NCBI GenBank assembly: GCA_009733715.1
Contig: WMKJ01000057.1
Location: 1-64,000 of the forward strand
DNA: 64,000 bases
Direction of reading: 5' to 3'
From: Herpomyces periplanetae
Taxonomy: Eukaryota > Ascomycota > Laboulbeniomycetes > Herpomycetales > Herpomycetaceae
The notes below the pieces were generated by a model. The model was given only the letters and a program-made list of their open reading frames with translations. It was not told the origin of the DNA and did not search any database. Positions 1 through 8,970 of this stretch are shown in pieces (the stretch's first letter is position 1; each line of letters begins with the position of its first letter). The position numbers and the translations under genes were made by a program.

Positions 1-1
1 A

Positions 2-3000
2 CAAGTTGTACCAATTGCAGAAGATCTTTGGAAACGAGTTAGGCTTGATTTTCTAATTCTTTATGATTTGCGCATGTGGAAAAAACTTCGTATCGATCTA
101 CGCGAAGTGTTCATTTTTACAGTGGTTAATCTATCTCATTTCAAGAGACTTCTAGGTTTACGATTCGCCGGATTGTATACTCTACTTGCACAACTTTACT
201 TAATTGCTGATCGTGAACCTGAACATTCCGTTGTCAATTTATCCCTTCAAATGTTCACTACACCATCAATCACTGCTGAAGTTGTCGAGAAGGGTAATTT
301 TCTGTCCAATCTAATCGCTATTCTTTACTCTTTTATTACTACCCGACAAGTGAGCTATCCTCCTCATATTAACACTAATGCTACTCTTACCTTCGAACAA
401 GGTACTATCACCAATCGGCGAATTTATCATTTCTTTATGGATATGAATTACTTGCTCAATTCGGTCCCAGTCCAAGAGTTAATTCGTAAGGGACCTCAAT
501 ACGCTCTGCAATTCTTGGACTTGTTTAAACTTCACCAAGGTATTTGTCCTAATGTTCGTGCCGTTGGAGAGCATGTTGAATACGAAACGGATATTTGGAT
601 TAGTGCTTCCATTATTTCTCGGGAAATTAATAAAATGTGCAAACAATTTACCGAAGCGTTTTCCTTATCATTAGACCCTAACCCCTCGGCACTTTGCCGT
701 GTAATACGACAAACTGCGCGAACTGTGATCATTAATTGTTTAGGTGTGGAGAGAACTCGCTTTACACAATCAGAAATTAAGGATGAGCCTGTTTTTCACG
801 AATTTCCTAATTATTCTTTCCGTGAAGATTGCCAAAACCCACTTCGAATTATTAAATTTGACGTTAGCACTCAACATCTCAGTTTTCATCATGCTCTTCA
901 TTACACACTTTCGTGGCTACTTGACAAGGCAAAGAGTTTATCACGAGATGACGTTTACGAATTGCTTAAGTTTACCGAGCATTCTCTACGATATATGCCA
1001 TTAGCACCTTTGCCTGCCTCTGTAAGCGTTCCGTCCCTTACATCTGAGGAGTATTTATTAGCTATGTTTGATTTCCCTCTACGACTCTCGGTTTGGCTTG
1101 CTCAGGTTAGATCAGGAATGTGGGTGAGAAACGGAGTAACACTAAGACATCAAATGCTTACCTATCGTGGGGTAAACCAACGGGACGTTTCATACCAGAG
1201 AGATTTATTTCTTATTCAAGTAGCCTTGGTTATCTGTGACCCAGAACTATTTTTAGCTACTATAGTTGATCGATTTGATGTATATTCATGGATATCTGGG
1301 TCATATAGTGTTAAGGATGATCGTGATGAAAGTCAAATGTTTGAAATTGTTGAAGACTTCATCCACTTCTTGATAATTTTACTGAGTGATCGGACATCGC
1401 TTATATCAACGGAAAGAAAAAATACATCCTCGTATCCACTTCTAATGCGCCGAGATCTTATTCATGTTCTCTGTTTTAAACCTCTATCGTACTCTGAAAT
1501 TATGGCTAGATTACCCGAGAGACTATCTGATTATTCGGAATTCGACGAACTACTTGCTGAACTAACGATTTTCCGTCCGCCTGAGGGGACTTATGATTCG
1601 GGAACGTTTCAATTGAAGGATGAGTTTATGGAAGAAGTTGACCCATACTGTGCGCAATTTACACGAACGCAAAGAGAGGAGGCCGAATCATTGCAAATTC
1701 GGCTATTGGCTAACCAATTAGGAAAAAATCCGTCCGATGTTGTATACGAACCTCGATTGACCAAAATTACTTCTGGCGTATTTGTAAATTTGGCGGATTT
1801 CACGCGGACAGCCTTATTTGCTCAAATTATTTACTATACATTGGCTATTTCCAAGGTTTACAAAAGTCGATTGGAGTCTGTAACTACTCGGAAGATTGAG
1901 GAATTGATCAATTTTGTTCTTTATCTGGTGTTTCTAGCGGTTCTTGAAGATGATGCTAAAGAGGATGATATGGATACGGAGGAAAAGTTCAAGAGGGGAT
2001 CGTTCATAAAGATGATTCTTGAGAAAGAAGCAAAGGATAAAATTTCCAATTGTCCAACAATTTTCTCCATACTATGTGATATGTTGAGTATGGAGGAATT
2101 TAAGCCATGCTTCCTTAAAATGAAACGAATAATGCTACTCATCAATAAATCACAACCACGGCTATACAATAAATGTTTGCAGGACCTTAATATTTCAGAT
2201 GAAACATTAACTTTTCCATCTTCGGGTGTATCGGATGAATCCCGCAAGGAGTTGAAAAAGAAGATGGCCTTGGAGAGACAGGCTAAAGTAATGGAGCAAT
2301 TTAAACAACAACAGAATAGTTTTATAGCCAATCAAGCTATTGACTGGAGTGATGGAGATTTTAGTGATGTTGATGAAACGCCAGTTTCAATTGTGAAGGA
2401 GAAGGAAAATGTAATTGAGTATCCAAAGGAAACGTGTATTATGTGTCAGGAAGAGACGTCTGATGACCGGATGTATGGAATGTTTGCATACATTTCGGAA
2501 AGTAGCATACTACGAATGACAGATCTGAGTGACATTGACTGGGTAGAAGAGGTTCGCGATACACCATGTAGCCTTGATAGATCTGCTGAAGCAATTCGCC
2601 CGTTTGGAGTTGCCCGAAAGAATAGAGTTACCATTCAAAGAGTCAATCAAGAAGGACATGTAACTGAAGTCGAAAGACAAATACTTGGAAAAGGATTTCC
2701 ATGCTCTCATCTTCGTACGGGACCAGTTGCGACGGGTTGTGGACATATCATGCACTATACATGCTTTGAGAACTATGTTGAAGGAATTCAGGGACGTCAT
2801 ATAAACCAGATTGCAAGATTACATCCGGAGCGTATTGAATTAAAGGAATTTTTATGTCCATTGTGTAAAGCTTTGGGTAATACATTTTTCCCGCTGATAT
2901 GGAAACCCCAGAAAGTTATTCGAATATCAGATCTCAAATCAGAAATGGAATTTGGAGATTGGTTAGTGAATTGTATGCCAGCAAAGATATCAGGAGTTGT

Positions 3001-4795
3001 AGCCGAGAATGATAAGACATCAACAGTTTCGCATGCAAATGTGTCAAGGCATCTTACGGTTAGTTTAGAATTTATCAAGCGACGAATGATCCCGAGTATC
3101 GTATCAAGGGTAAGCGATTTTACAAAGCCTACATTGGTATCTTCAACGAATGGAAATGTTTCACGCAATGCTATTCATCCGGCTTTACTATCAGCACCTA
3201 TGGCTTTTGAGAATAGACCAGATGGAGAAGATGAAACAGAATCGGGATCAAGTTCATCAAATATTTCACCACCTGCAGAATTGTCAAAAATTTATCTTCG
3301 TTTACGTGATGAAATGAAGGTTAATTGTATGTCATCTCGGTATACTTATCCTCGAGTAGGTAGCGGTCAAGTAGATGATTTCACGTTTACGGATATTCTT
3401 ACCCGAACCTTAAGTTGTACCATTGCATCGGTGGAAATATCACAAAGAGGAATTGAATCAAGCCCTGGAACTACACTTTTGGATAAGATACCGGCTCAGT
3501 CTCTAATAAATTTACGAGTGTTGTACGAATCATCGGAATCTTATGTTGCGGTTGGCAGTCTTCGAAACTCTGGAGGTAATAGAACAGTGTACGAATGTTG
3601 CGATACATTTGCACGACAATTAAAACAATTATTTTGTGGACAAATTCTCATGACGAGTCCAAATCCCTTTCAGCTTGGAACGAAAAGTTTACAACCACTA
3701 ATGGTAATGGATTCATTTAACTTTTTTGCACAAGTTGCCATATGTTTAACAACATTTTTACGCCTGGAGTTACACCACGTATTACGACTTTGTTACCTTG
3801 TGGAAATTGTACGGATAATACTTGCGTTTACGGCAGATAATCCTGATCGATTAAAGATGCTTAATCGATATGCTCACTTAACAAGTAAGGATAAGGAAAG
3901 ATACTCAGAGGAGGATTCCACGAATTTTGTCAATTTTGTCAAGATAATAGCATGCCTTGCTCTACGAACTTCACAAGATGATGCAAGAATACGAAATATA
4001 TCGGAATGGGCACCATTTCTTCGTACAATGGTTTATTCTTATGCACTAACATTTATAAGAAAAACTGTTATATTCTTACACGTATGCTTTGGAGTTGAAT
4101 TCCCTCCAGATTTTACAATTTCACCAGAGGCACCAGAATTGACACGATTAGAGCATGCGTTACAATTACCTTCTATAGACACGATAATTCAGGAATTTAT
4201 GGACTTTGAAAGTTTGTCGGGGGAAACGCATAGAAGTATCGTTAACGGATGGATTAACCATTGGCTATGGGCGAAAGAGACACATCAATGCAAAAATCCA
4301 CAACAATTAGCCGTATGTTTGTCACATCCTGCGATATTTGAGTTAGTTGGTCTTCCTCGGATGTTTGATGTATTAATTGAGGAGGCATTTAAACGACGTT
4401 GCCCAACGAGTGGGCGAGAACTAACCGATCCTTCAGTATGCCTCTTCTGTGGTGAGATATTCTGTAGTCAAGGTGTATGCTGTTTATCCGATTCCCGGAA
4501 AGGCGGTTGTTCTCAGCATCAACTTAAGTGTGGTGGTAGTGTTGGAATGTACCTCAATATTCGAAAATGCATGATTCTGTTTCTTTCGGCAAATCATGGT
4601 AGTTGGTTAACGGCCCCTTATCTTGATCAACATGGGGAAGCAGATCCTACTTTAAGAAGGCAACATCAGTTATTCTTAAATCAACGACGATGTGATTCTT
4701 TATTGCGAAATGTTTGGTTGAATCATGGAATAGCCAGTACAATTGCCCGAAAATTAGAGGCAGATATTAACAATGGAGGATGGGAAACCCTCTAA
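2..4795 (+). CDS. UBR1: E3 ubiquitin ligase UBR1 (N-recognin), 5'-partial
   Basis: This RING-type E3 ligase recognises destabilising N-terminal residues (N-degrons) and ubiquitinates the substrate with an E2 of the Rad6 class. The frame is open from the first bases of the window, and the residues before the first in-frame ATG (position 74, MWKKLR) still look like UBR1 (PIAEDLWKRVRLDF). The gene therefore starts upstream, and the UBR box and ClpS-like domain are not visible. About 1,597 residues are seen without an intron. An atypical RING-H2 spans about residues 812-955, opening with CIMCQ and closing with CGHIMHYTCF and CPLCKALG. A cysteine-rich C-terminal cap (CLFCGEIFC, about residue 1480) precedes the conserved tail ending LNQRRCDSLLRNVWLNHGI. 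Yeast UBR1 has about 1,950 residues, so roughly 350 N-terminal residues are missing. The C-terminal half is strongly diagnostic. Confidence 0.95.
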   Translation, partial: QVVPIAEDLWKRVRLDFLILYDLRMWKKLRIDLREVFIFTVVNLSHFKRLLGLRFAGLYTLLAQLYLIADREPEHSVVNLSLQMFTTPSITAEVVEKGNFLSNLIAILYSFITTRQVSYPPHINTNATLTFEQGTITNRRIYHFFMDMNYLLNSVPVQELIRKGPQYALQFLDLFKLHQGICPNVRAVGEHVEYETDIWISASIISREINKMCKQFTEAFSLSLDPNPSALCRVIRQTARTVIINCLGVERTRFTQSEIKDEPVFHEFPNYSFREDCQNPLRIIKFDVSTQHLSFHHALHYTLSWLLDKAKSLSRDDVYELLKFTEHSLRYMPLAPLPASVSVPSLTSEEYLLAMFDFPLRLSVWLAQVRSGMWVRNGVTLRHQMLTYRGVNQRDVSYQRDLFLIQVALVICDPELFLATIVDRFDVYSWISGSYSVKDDRDESQMFEIVEDFIHFLIILLSDRTSLISTERKNTSSYPLLMRRDLIHVLCFKPLSYSEIMARLPERLSDYSEFDELLAELTIFRPPEGTYDSGTFQLKDEFMEEVDPYCAQFTRTQREEAESLQIRLLANQLGKNPSDVVYEPRLTKITSGVFVNLADFTRTALFAQIIYYTLAISKVYKSRLESVTTRKIEELINFVLYLVFLAVLEDDAKEDDMDTEEKFKRGSFIKMILEKEAKDKISNCPTIFSILCDMLSMEEFKPCFLKMKRIMLLINKSQPRLYNKCLQDLNISDETLTFPSSGVSDESRKELKKKMALERQAKVMEQFKQQQNSFIANQAIDWSDGDFSDVDETPVSIVKEKENVIEYPKETCIMCQEETSDDRMYGMFAYISESSILRMTDLSDIDWVEEVRDTPCSLDRSAEAIRPFGVARKNRVTIQRVNQEGHVTEVERQILGKGFPCSHLRTGPVATGCGHIMHYTCFENYVEGIQGRHINQIARLHPERIELKEFLCPLCKALGNTFFPLIWKPQKVIRISDLKSEMEFGDWLVNCMPAKISGVVAENDKTSTVSHANVSRHLTVSLEFIKRRMIPSIVSRVSDFTKPTLVSSTNGNVSRNAIHPALLSAPMAFENRPDGEDETESGSSSSNISPPAELSKIYLRLRDEMKVNCMSSRYTYPRVGSGQVDDFTFTDILTRTLSCTIASVEISQRGIESSPGTTLLDKIPAQSLINLRVLYESSESYVAVGSLRNSGGNRTVYECCDTFARQLKQLFCGQILMTSPNPFQLGTKSLQPLMVMDSFNFFAQVAICLTTFLRLELHHVLRLCYLVEIVRIILAFTADNPDRLKMLNRYAHLTSKDKERYSEEDSTNFVNFVKIIACLALRTSQDDARIRNISEWAPFLRTMVYSYALTFIRKTVIFLHVCFGVEFPPDFTISPEAPELTRLEHALQLPSIDTIIQEFMDFESLSGETHRSIVNGWINHWLWAKETHQCKNPQQLAVCLSHPAIFELVGLPRMFDVLIEEAFKRRCPTSGRELTDPSVCLFCGEIFCSQGVCCLSDSRKGGCSQHQLKCGGSVGMYLNIRKCMILFLSANHGSWLTAPYLDQHGEADPTLRRQHQLFLNQRRCDSLLRNVWLNHGIASTIARKLEADINNGGWETL

Positions 4796-5295
4796 TATGA
4801 TATGAAACTTTATAATGAGGGGTCAACACCAATTCAAGATGGTGATATGACATACAAATAACTGAATTTATACGGTCGAATTGTTTATGATAGTACTCAA
4901 GAGTGATTATATATTATAATGTTTACTCGAATTTTTTATCAAGTCATTTTTACCTTCACAATCTGTGAATATTCTCCACTACTGATGGAATATGATGAAC
5001 CTATTCAACAATTTTCACATTCAACTTTATGCCAAACCTTTTTAACTCAAGTTTGGAGACCTCTTCCAACAATTTGACGATTCAAAGGCCACGTGATACT
5101 CAAAAGAATCTATCAGGGACTCATTGACGATGTGATAAAGTGAACAAGATTGATTTAATTTGTTACAATAAGTTAATAGTCAAGTTTAAACTGTCCTGTT
5201 ACTTCTGGATTTTTTTTAAGCCGGCTATTTATTCACTTAAGACCAAGAAAATGAGATGTTTGCTCGTTAAGTGGTTGAGAGTTGCTATTAATTAA
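4796..5295. other. Intergenic, UBR1 3' end to SAS2-like 5' end
   Basis: This AT-rich spacer separates two plus-strand genes. No coding frame of note is seen. A single CACGTG palindrome lies at 5090-5095, about 200 bp before the next start codon, where a bHLH-type site would be expected. A short poly-T run lies near 5210. Confidence 0.5.
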
Positions 5296-6585
5296 ATGGA
5301 TAAAATGACCAAATTTACTGGACAAGTTCATCTTGGATTAAACGCCAATAATGGGAACGGAAAATATCCGAAGCGTGGAAAATTGAGAGCTCAAAACAAA
5401 ATGGAAGATGCTGCCAGGTCAGCATCACCCAAATTTTCTCGCGTATTGTTTGGATCTTGGTTGATAAAACCGGATTTTTGTTCATTTTATCCTGAAGAAA
5501 TCGTATCTGGAAGCGAATCCAACATGTTATTCGTATGTAGATACTGCTTTAAGTATACAACGAAACTAGAATGGTTTAAAGGTCATCAGAGCTGCTGCGA
5601 AATCATGAAGCGTGGGACCCCGGGGAAAATAATCTACCAACAGGACGATATTCGAATCTATGAAGTGGACGGTGAAATGCATAAATTATTTACTCAAAAC
5701 CTTTCGTTGTTTGCTAAATTATTCTTGGATACAAAATCCGTGTTTTACGATGTTACAACATTTCTATACTATGTCCTTGTGTATAGGATGAATAAATTAG
5801 ATGAACTTCTCAACCAAGAAATCTTTACACCAAATGAAGAATCCCGGGAAAATATATCATTAGACGAGCTAAACACAATGTGGAACATAGATGAAACTAT
5901 GAAAGAGCTTCTTGATTCTCATGATACATTAACTCAGTCCGGTAGCGTGAAAGATTTTAAGCATAACACAAGATCCACATCACGCAAATTGACCGTTCAT
6001 GAGAACACACCAACCGATCAAATTGTTGGATTCTTCAGCAAGGAAAAGTTAAGTTGGGATAAAAACAATTTAGCGTGTATTGTTGTCTTTCCTCCATGGC
6101 AAAAGAAAGGTTTAGGTCAAGTATTGATGAGTGTGAGTTATTCGTTAAGTAAATTAACTGGTATGAAGGGTGGACCTGAGCGGCCGTTGTCAGAAATGGG
6201 TAACCGAAGTTACCTAGCCTACTGGTCGGGAGTATTAGTTCGTTATATTAAAAGTTTACCCAAGAATCAGTCAATTTCTATAGAAGAAATGAGTGATGCA
6301 ACTTTTATTCTACAGCAGGACATAATACATACACTACAATACATGAATGTGTTGATAGAAGATCCCAAAAAGCCCGTCAGTGAAACTGAGGGTGAACATG
6401 ATCACTTAATAGAGCCTATTTCTGATGTATCACAGCATGATTCTAATGTAAAAGACTCGATAAGTATAGAAAAGGTTGACTTAAGGATAAATCGGAAGTG
6501 CATTGAGGAATGGATCGAGAATAAGAAAGTTAATCTTGAAGAGCCTGCCAAAATGAAGTATTTTGTCAAACAAAACCAGCACTAA
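5296..6585 (+). CDS. MYST-family histone acetyltransferase, SAS2-like
   Basis: This nuclear acetyl-CoA-dependent lysine acetyltransferase probably acts on histone H4 tails, as yeast Sas2 does on H4K16 for silencing boundaries. The protein has 429 residues. A C2HC zinc finger (CRYCFKY...FKGHQSCC) lies near residues 79-100. The MYST core follows: the autoacetylated lysine (Lys141 in AKLFLD), the catalytic cysteine (Cys261 in NNLACIVVFPPW), the acetyl-CoA loop (QKKGLGQ) and the catalytic glutamate (Glu295 in GGPERPLSEMG). GGPE in place of the SPE of Esa1, and the lack of a chromodomain, favour SAS2. An insert of about 75 residues (about 160-240) separates the FLYYVL strand from IVGFFSKE, which are nearly adjacent in most relatives. 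It is in frame and lacks clear splice sites, so I treat it as coding. The ATG at 5296 is the first of the frame. Confidence 0.9.
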   Translation: MDKMTKFTGQVHLGLNANNGNGKYPKRGKLRAQNKMEDAARSASPKFSRVLFGSWLIKPDFCSFYPEEIVSGSESNMLFVCRYCFKYTTKLEWFKGHQSCCEIMKRGTPGKIIYQQDDIRIYEVDGEMHKLFTQNLSLFAKLFLDTKSVFYDVTTFLYYVLVYRMNKLDELLNQEIFTPNEESRENISLDELNTMWNIDETMKELLDSHDTLTQSGSVKDFKHNTRSTSRKLTVHENTPTDQIVGFFSKEKLSWDKNNLACIVVFPPWQKKGLGQVLMSVSYSLSKLTGMKGGPERPLSEMGNRSYLAYWSGVLVRYIKSLPKNQSISIEEMSDATFILQQDIIHTLQYMNVLIEDPKKPVSETEGEHDHLIEPISDVSQHDSNVKDSISIEKVDLRINRKCIEEWIENKKVNLEEPAKMKYFVKQNQH

Positions 6586-7060
6586 CGCAACTTGCTCTAG
6601 AAATCATTAGTTTGTCCAAGATATATGCTTGTCAAAAAAAAGTATCAGGATTATTGACAAGCTTAACCATGTATGGGAATTGGCCACACTTGGACCGTAT
6701 GACAAGTGATACTTGATCGAGTAATTTCTTTTTGATAATTGCTCGATCCAGTTTGTGCGGCTGTTTAGCCGGATCAAGGTTACAAGTTATGTTTGATAGT
6801 TACATGTCAAGAAGTGAAAGGTTAAAGCATTGCTAAACAATTGATTGGTAGCTTTATTAGCAACATAAATGCACTTAAATGACGTCCTTCCTCTTTGAAG
6901 GTGCACGATTACATGTAAGAACACTGGAAGGGGATCATGCATGAAAGCAAACGTTTGATATGGTAGAAATTGGAGGGAACTAATGCAAGGATTGGAGTGA
7001 TGCTAAAAGTCTCAAAAACTGCGTTGTTAATGATCATTCACCCGCCAGCAGAACTGTGAA
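6586..7060. other. Convergent intergenic region with two hairpins
   Basis: This spacer lies between two convergent genes (SAS2-like and the secreted repeat protein). It holds an inverted repeat with 12-base arms at 6715-6726 and 6737-6748 (one G-T type mismatch, 10-nt loop), directly followed by a GATCC...GGATC pair enclosing a CGGCT-GTTT-AGCCG stem near 6746-6775. Structured 3' UTR or transcript-end signals are the simplest reading. Confidence 0.5.
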
Positions 7061-8970
7061 TCAATCACTTCGTTTGGTGTAGCGGTTTCTTTTTCTGCCC
7101 CTACCACTTGAAGTTTGAACGTCGTTAACATTCATTGTATCGGGTCTGCTTTCGTTTGATGAGTTGACATCAATTCTAGCTCCATTTATTTTGTTAATTC
7201 TAGATCTCGTTCCATCTGTCCTCACTCCATTTGTTCCCGGTCTAGCTCCGTTAACAACCTTATTCTCTACTTGACTATTACTTGCGTCAACTGCTTCATC
7301 TTGCAATCTTTTGGGAGGTAAGCTGCCACCATGTTCAGCTCCATTAACGTCGTTCGATTCAACTTTGTTGTCTATGTTTGATTCGACTCTCGATACACTG
7401 GCAACATTGATGCTAGCGTTAGTTCCTCTGGCGTCGGATCTTTTTTCGTTGGTTATATTGACCTTCGCTTTGGCATCTGTGACTTCATTCACATCGTTTC
7501 TGTCACCTCTTGTTTCAATTACATCTACTTTAGCTTTATTGGCTTCATTAACTGCTTGAGATCCAGAACCGGTATTGGGAACTTCATCACCAGAGTTTGG
7601 AGTATTAGCTGCACGTAAAATTAAGGCTAATTTTCCGACATTGTTATCAAGTGAGGCTTGATCAAGCACTTTTCTCAAATTGGCCAAAAACCCACTATTG
7701 TTGAGTAGCTGACGAACGTCTTGATTGTTACGAAAACCGCCCAAGTTGTTACTTATATTTCCATTTCCATTTCCATTGCCTCTGGCCAACCCTTGTCTAT
7801 TTCCTCCATTCAGAGTGTTAATATTTCCATTTCCATTTCCATTGCCTCTGGCCAACCCTTGTCTATTTCCTCCATTCAGAGTGTTAATATTTCCATTAAC
7901 ATTTCCATTGCCTCTGGCCAACCCTTGTCTATTTCCTCCATTCAGAGTGTTAATATTTCCATTAACATTTCCATTGCCTCTGGCCAACTCTTGTCTATTT
8001 CCTCCATTCAGATTGTTAATATTTCCATTAACATTTCCATTGCCTCTGGCCAACCCTTGTCTATTTCCTCCATTCAGATTGTTAATATTTCCATTACCAT
8101 TCACATTACCTTGTCTTTGCCGGCGAACTTCAAACTTTGTACAATCATCTTGAGCGCCCCTTTGAGCAACTGGCATGATTACAGGTTGGTGATTACTGGC
8201 ACTAGACATTGTACAAACACGGTAAAAACCGGGCTGAAGTCCATTCTCCACGGTAGCAGAGAGTAAACCTCTGCCATCCCCTGGATCATTAATTCCCTTA
8301 AAAAAAACAAATTCTGCGGGATCAAGAGGACGAGCAGGATTATAACTGGGCAATCTTTGAATAGTAATGTGAGAATGACCTATGACCCTTCCGTTTCGAT
8401 CTAAATCTTGCGGCGCTGAGTAGTAGGTATTTGCAGGATTGGTAAAAGATCCAGCCACTAAATTGGATACTCGAAGTATTACGTTGAACCTTTGATTTGC
8501 AGGAACAGGCTCACCGGTTCTGGGGTAGAGTATAATAGTTGAAATCATATTTGCCCGTGATGGAATTCTACCCATAACTGCATTTTAGGCCAGGGGTTTA
8601 GTGCAAGATTTGGGTGGATGGGTAAAGTTTGAATGAACTTACCAATACCGTTACACGAACCGCCTTGTTTTTGAGAGCCATTAGTTTTGATATTACCAGT
8701 GCAAAAGTTAATAAAGTTGGCATTATCAGTCTTAGAAGGTGCTTGAATATCCTTAGGATTAGCCGCAGCACTATTAATTGCACGTTCTTGACCAGTTTTT
8801 CGACTGGCAACTTGAATGTTAATTGGATTTAAAGCCATACGACCCGCATTCTGGCCAACAGCGTTATTTGCACCGGCTCTGTTACGACCGCGTATATTTT
8901 GGGCGTTTACACTGTTAAGGAAACATGATAAAATGAATAAACAAAAGGCTAGAGAAACGCTTGAGCGCAT
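7061..8970 (-). CDS. Secreted fungal Gas1-like protein with Asn/Gly-rich tandem repeats
   Basis: This is a predicted secreted protein of 614 residues from two exons: 8970-8643 and 8577-7061. The intron (8642-8578, GTAAGT to CAG) joins SCNGI to VMGRIPSRANM and restores a conserved fungal domain. The protein starts with a signal peptide (LAFCLFILSCFLNSVNA). The domain (about residues 80-260) contains FINFCTG, GGSCNGI, the stretch from GVIGHSHI-like residues to FVFFKGINDPGDG, YRVCTMSSASNHQPV and DDCTKFEV; its four cysteines could form two disulfides. I remember relatives in filamentous fungi labelled Gas1-like, or wrongly as a ribosomal protein S17; the biochemical role is unknown to me. After the domain come five 22-residue repeats (NINTLNGGNRQGLARGNGNV type) and a hydrophilic Asn/Asp-rich tail. 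A surface or cell-wall role is inferred. The gene ends tail to tail with the SAS2-like gene. Confidence 0.85.
7755..8103. repeat. 66-bp tandem repeat, five full copies plus a partial one
   Basis: Copies start at 7755, 7821, 7887, 7953 and 8019, with a degenerate partial copy from 8085. Units differ at only a few bases (TTCCATTTCC versus TTAACATTTCC; AGAGTG versus AGATTG). On the minus strand each unit encodes 22 residues of the secreted protein, so copy-number change keeps the frame. Near identity between units implies recent expansion or homogenisation. Confidence 0.95.

Noticed and set aside
7755-8103. CRISPR-like array
   Set aside because: The units are contiguous coding tandem repeats without unique spacers, in a eukaryotic gene.
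7721-8266. Plus-strand frames over the minisatellite
   Set aside because: They are antisense shadows of the secreted protein's repeats; the minus-strand frame has a signal peptide, an intron and a conserved domain.
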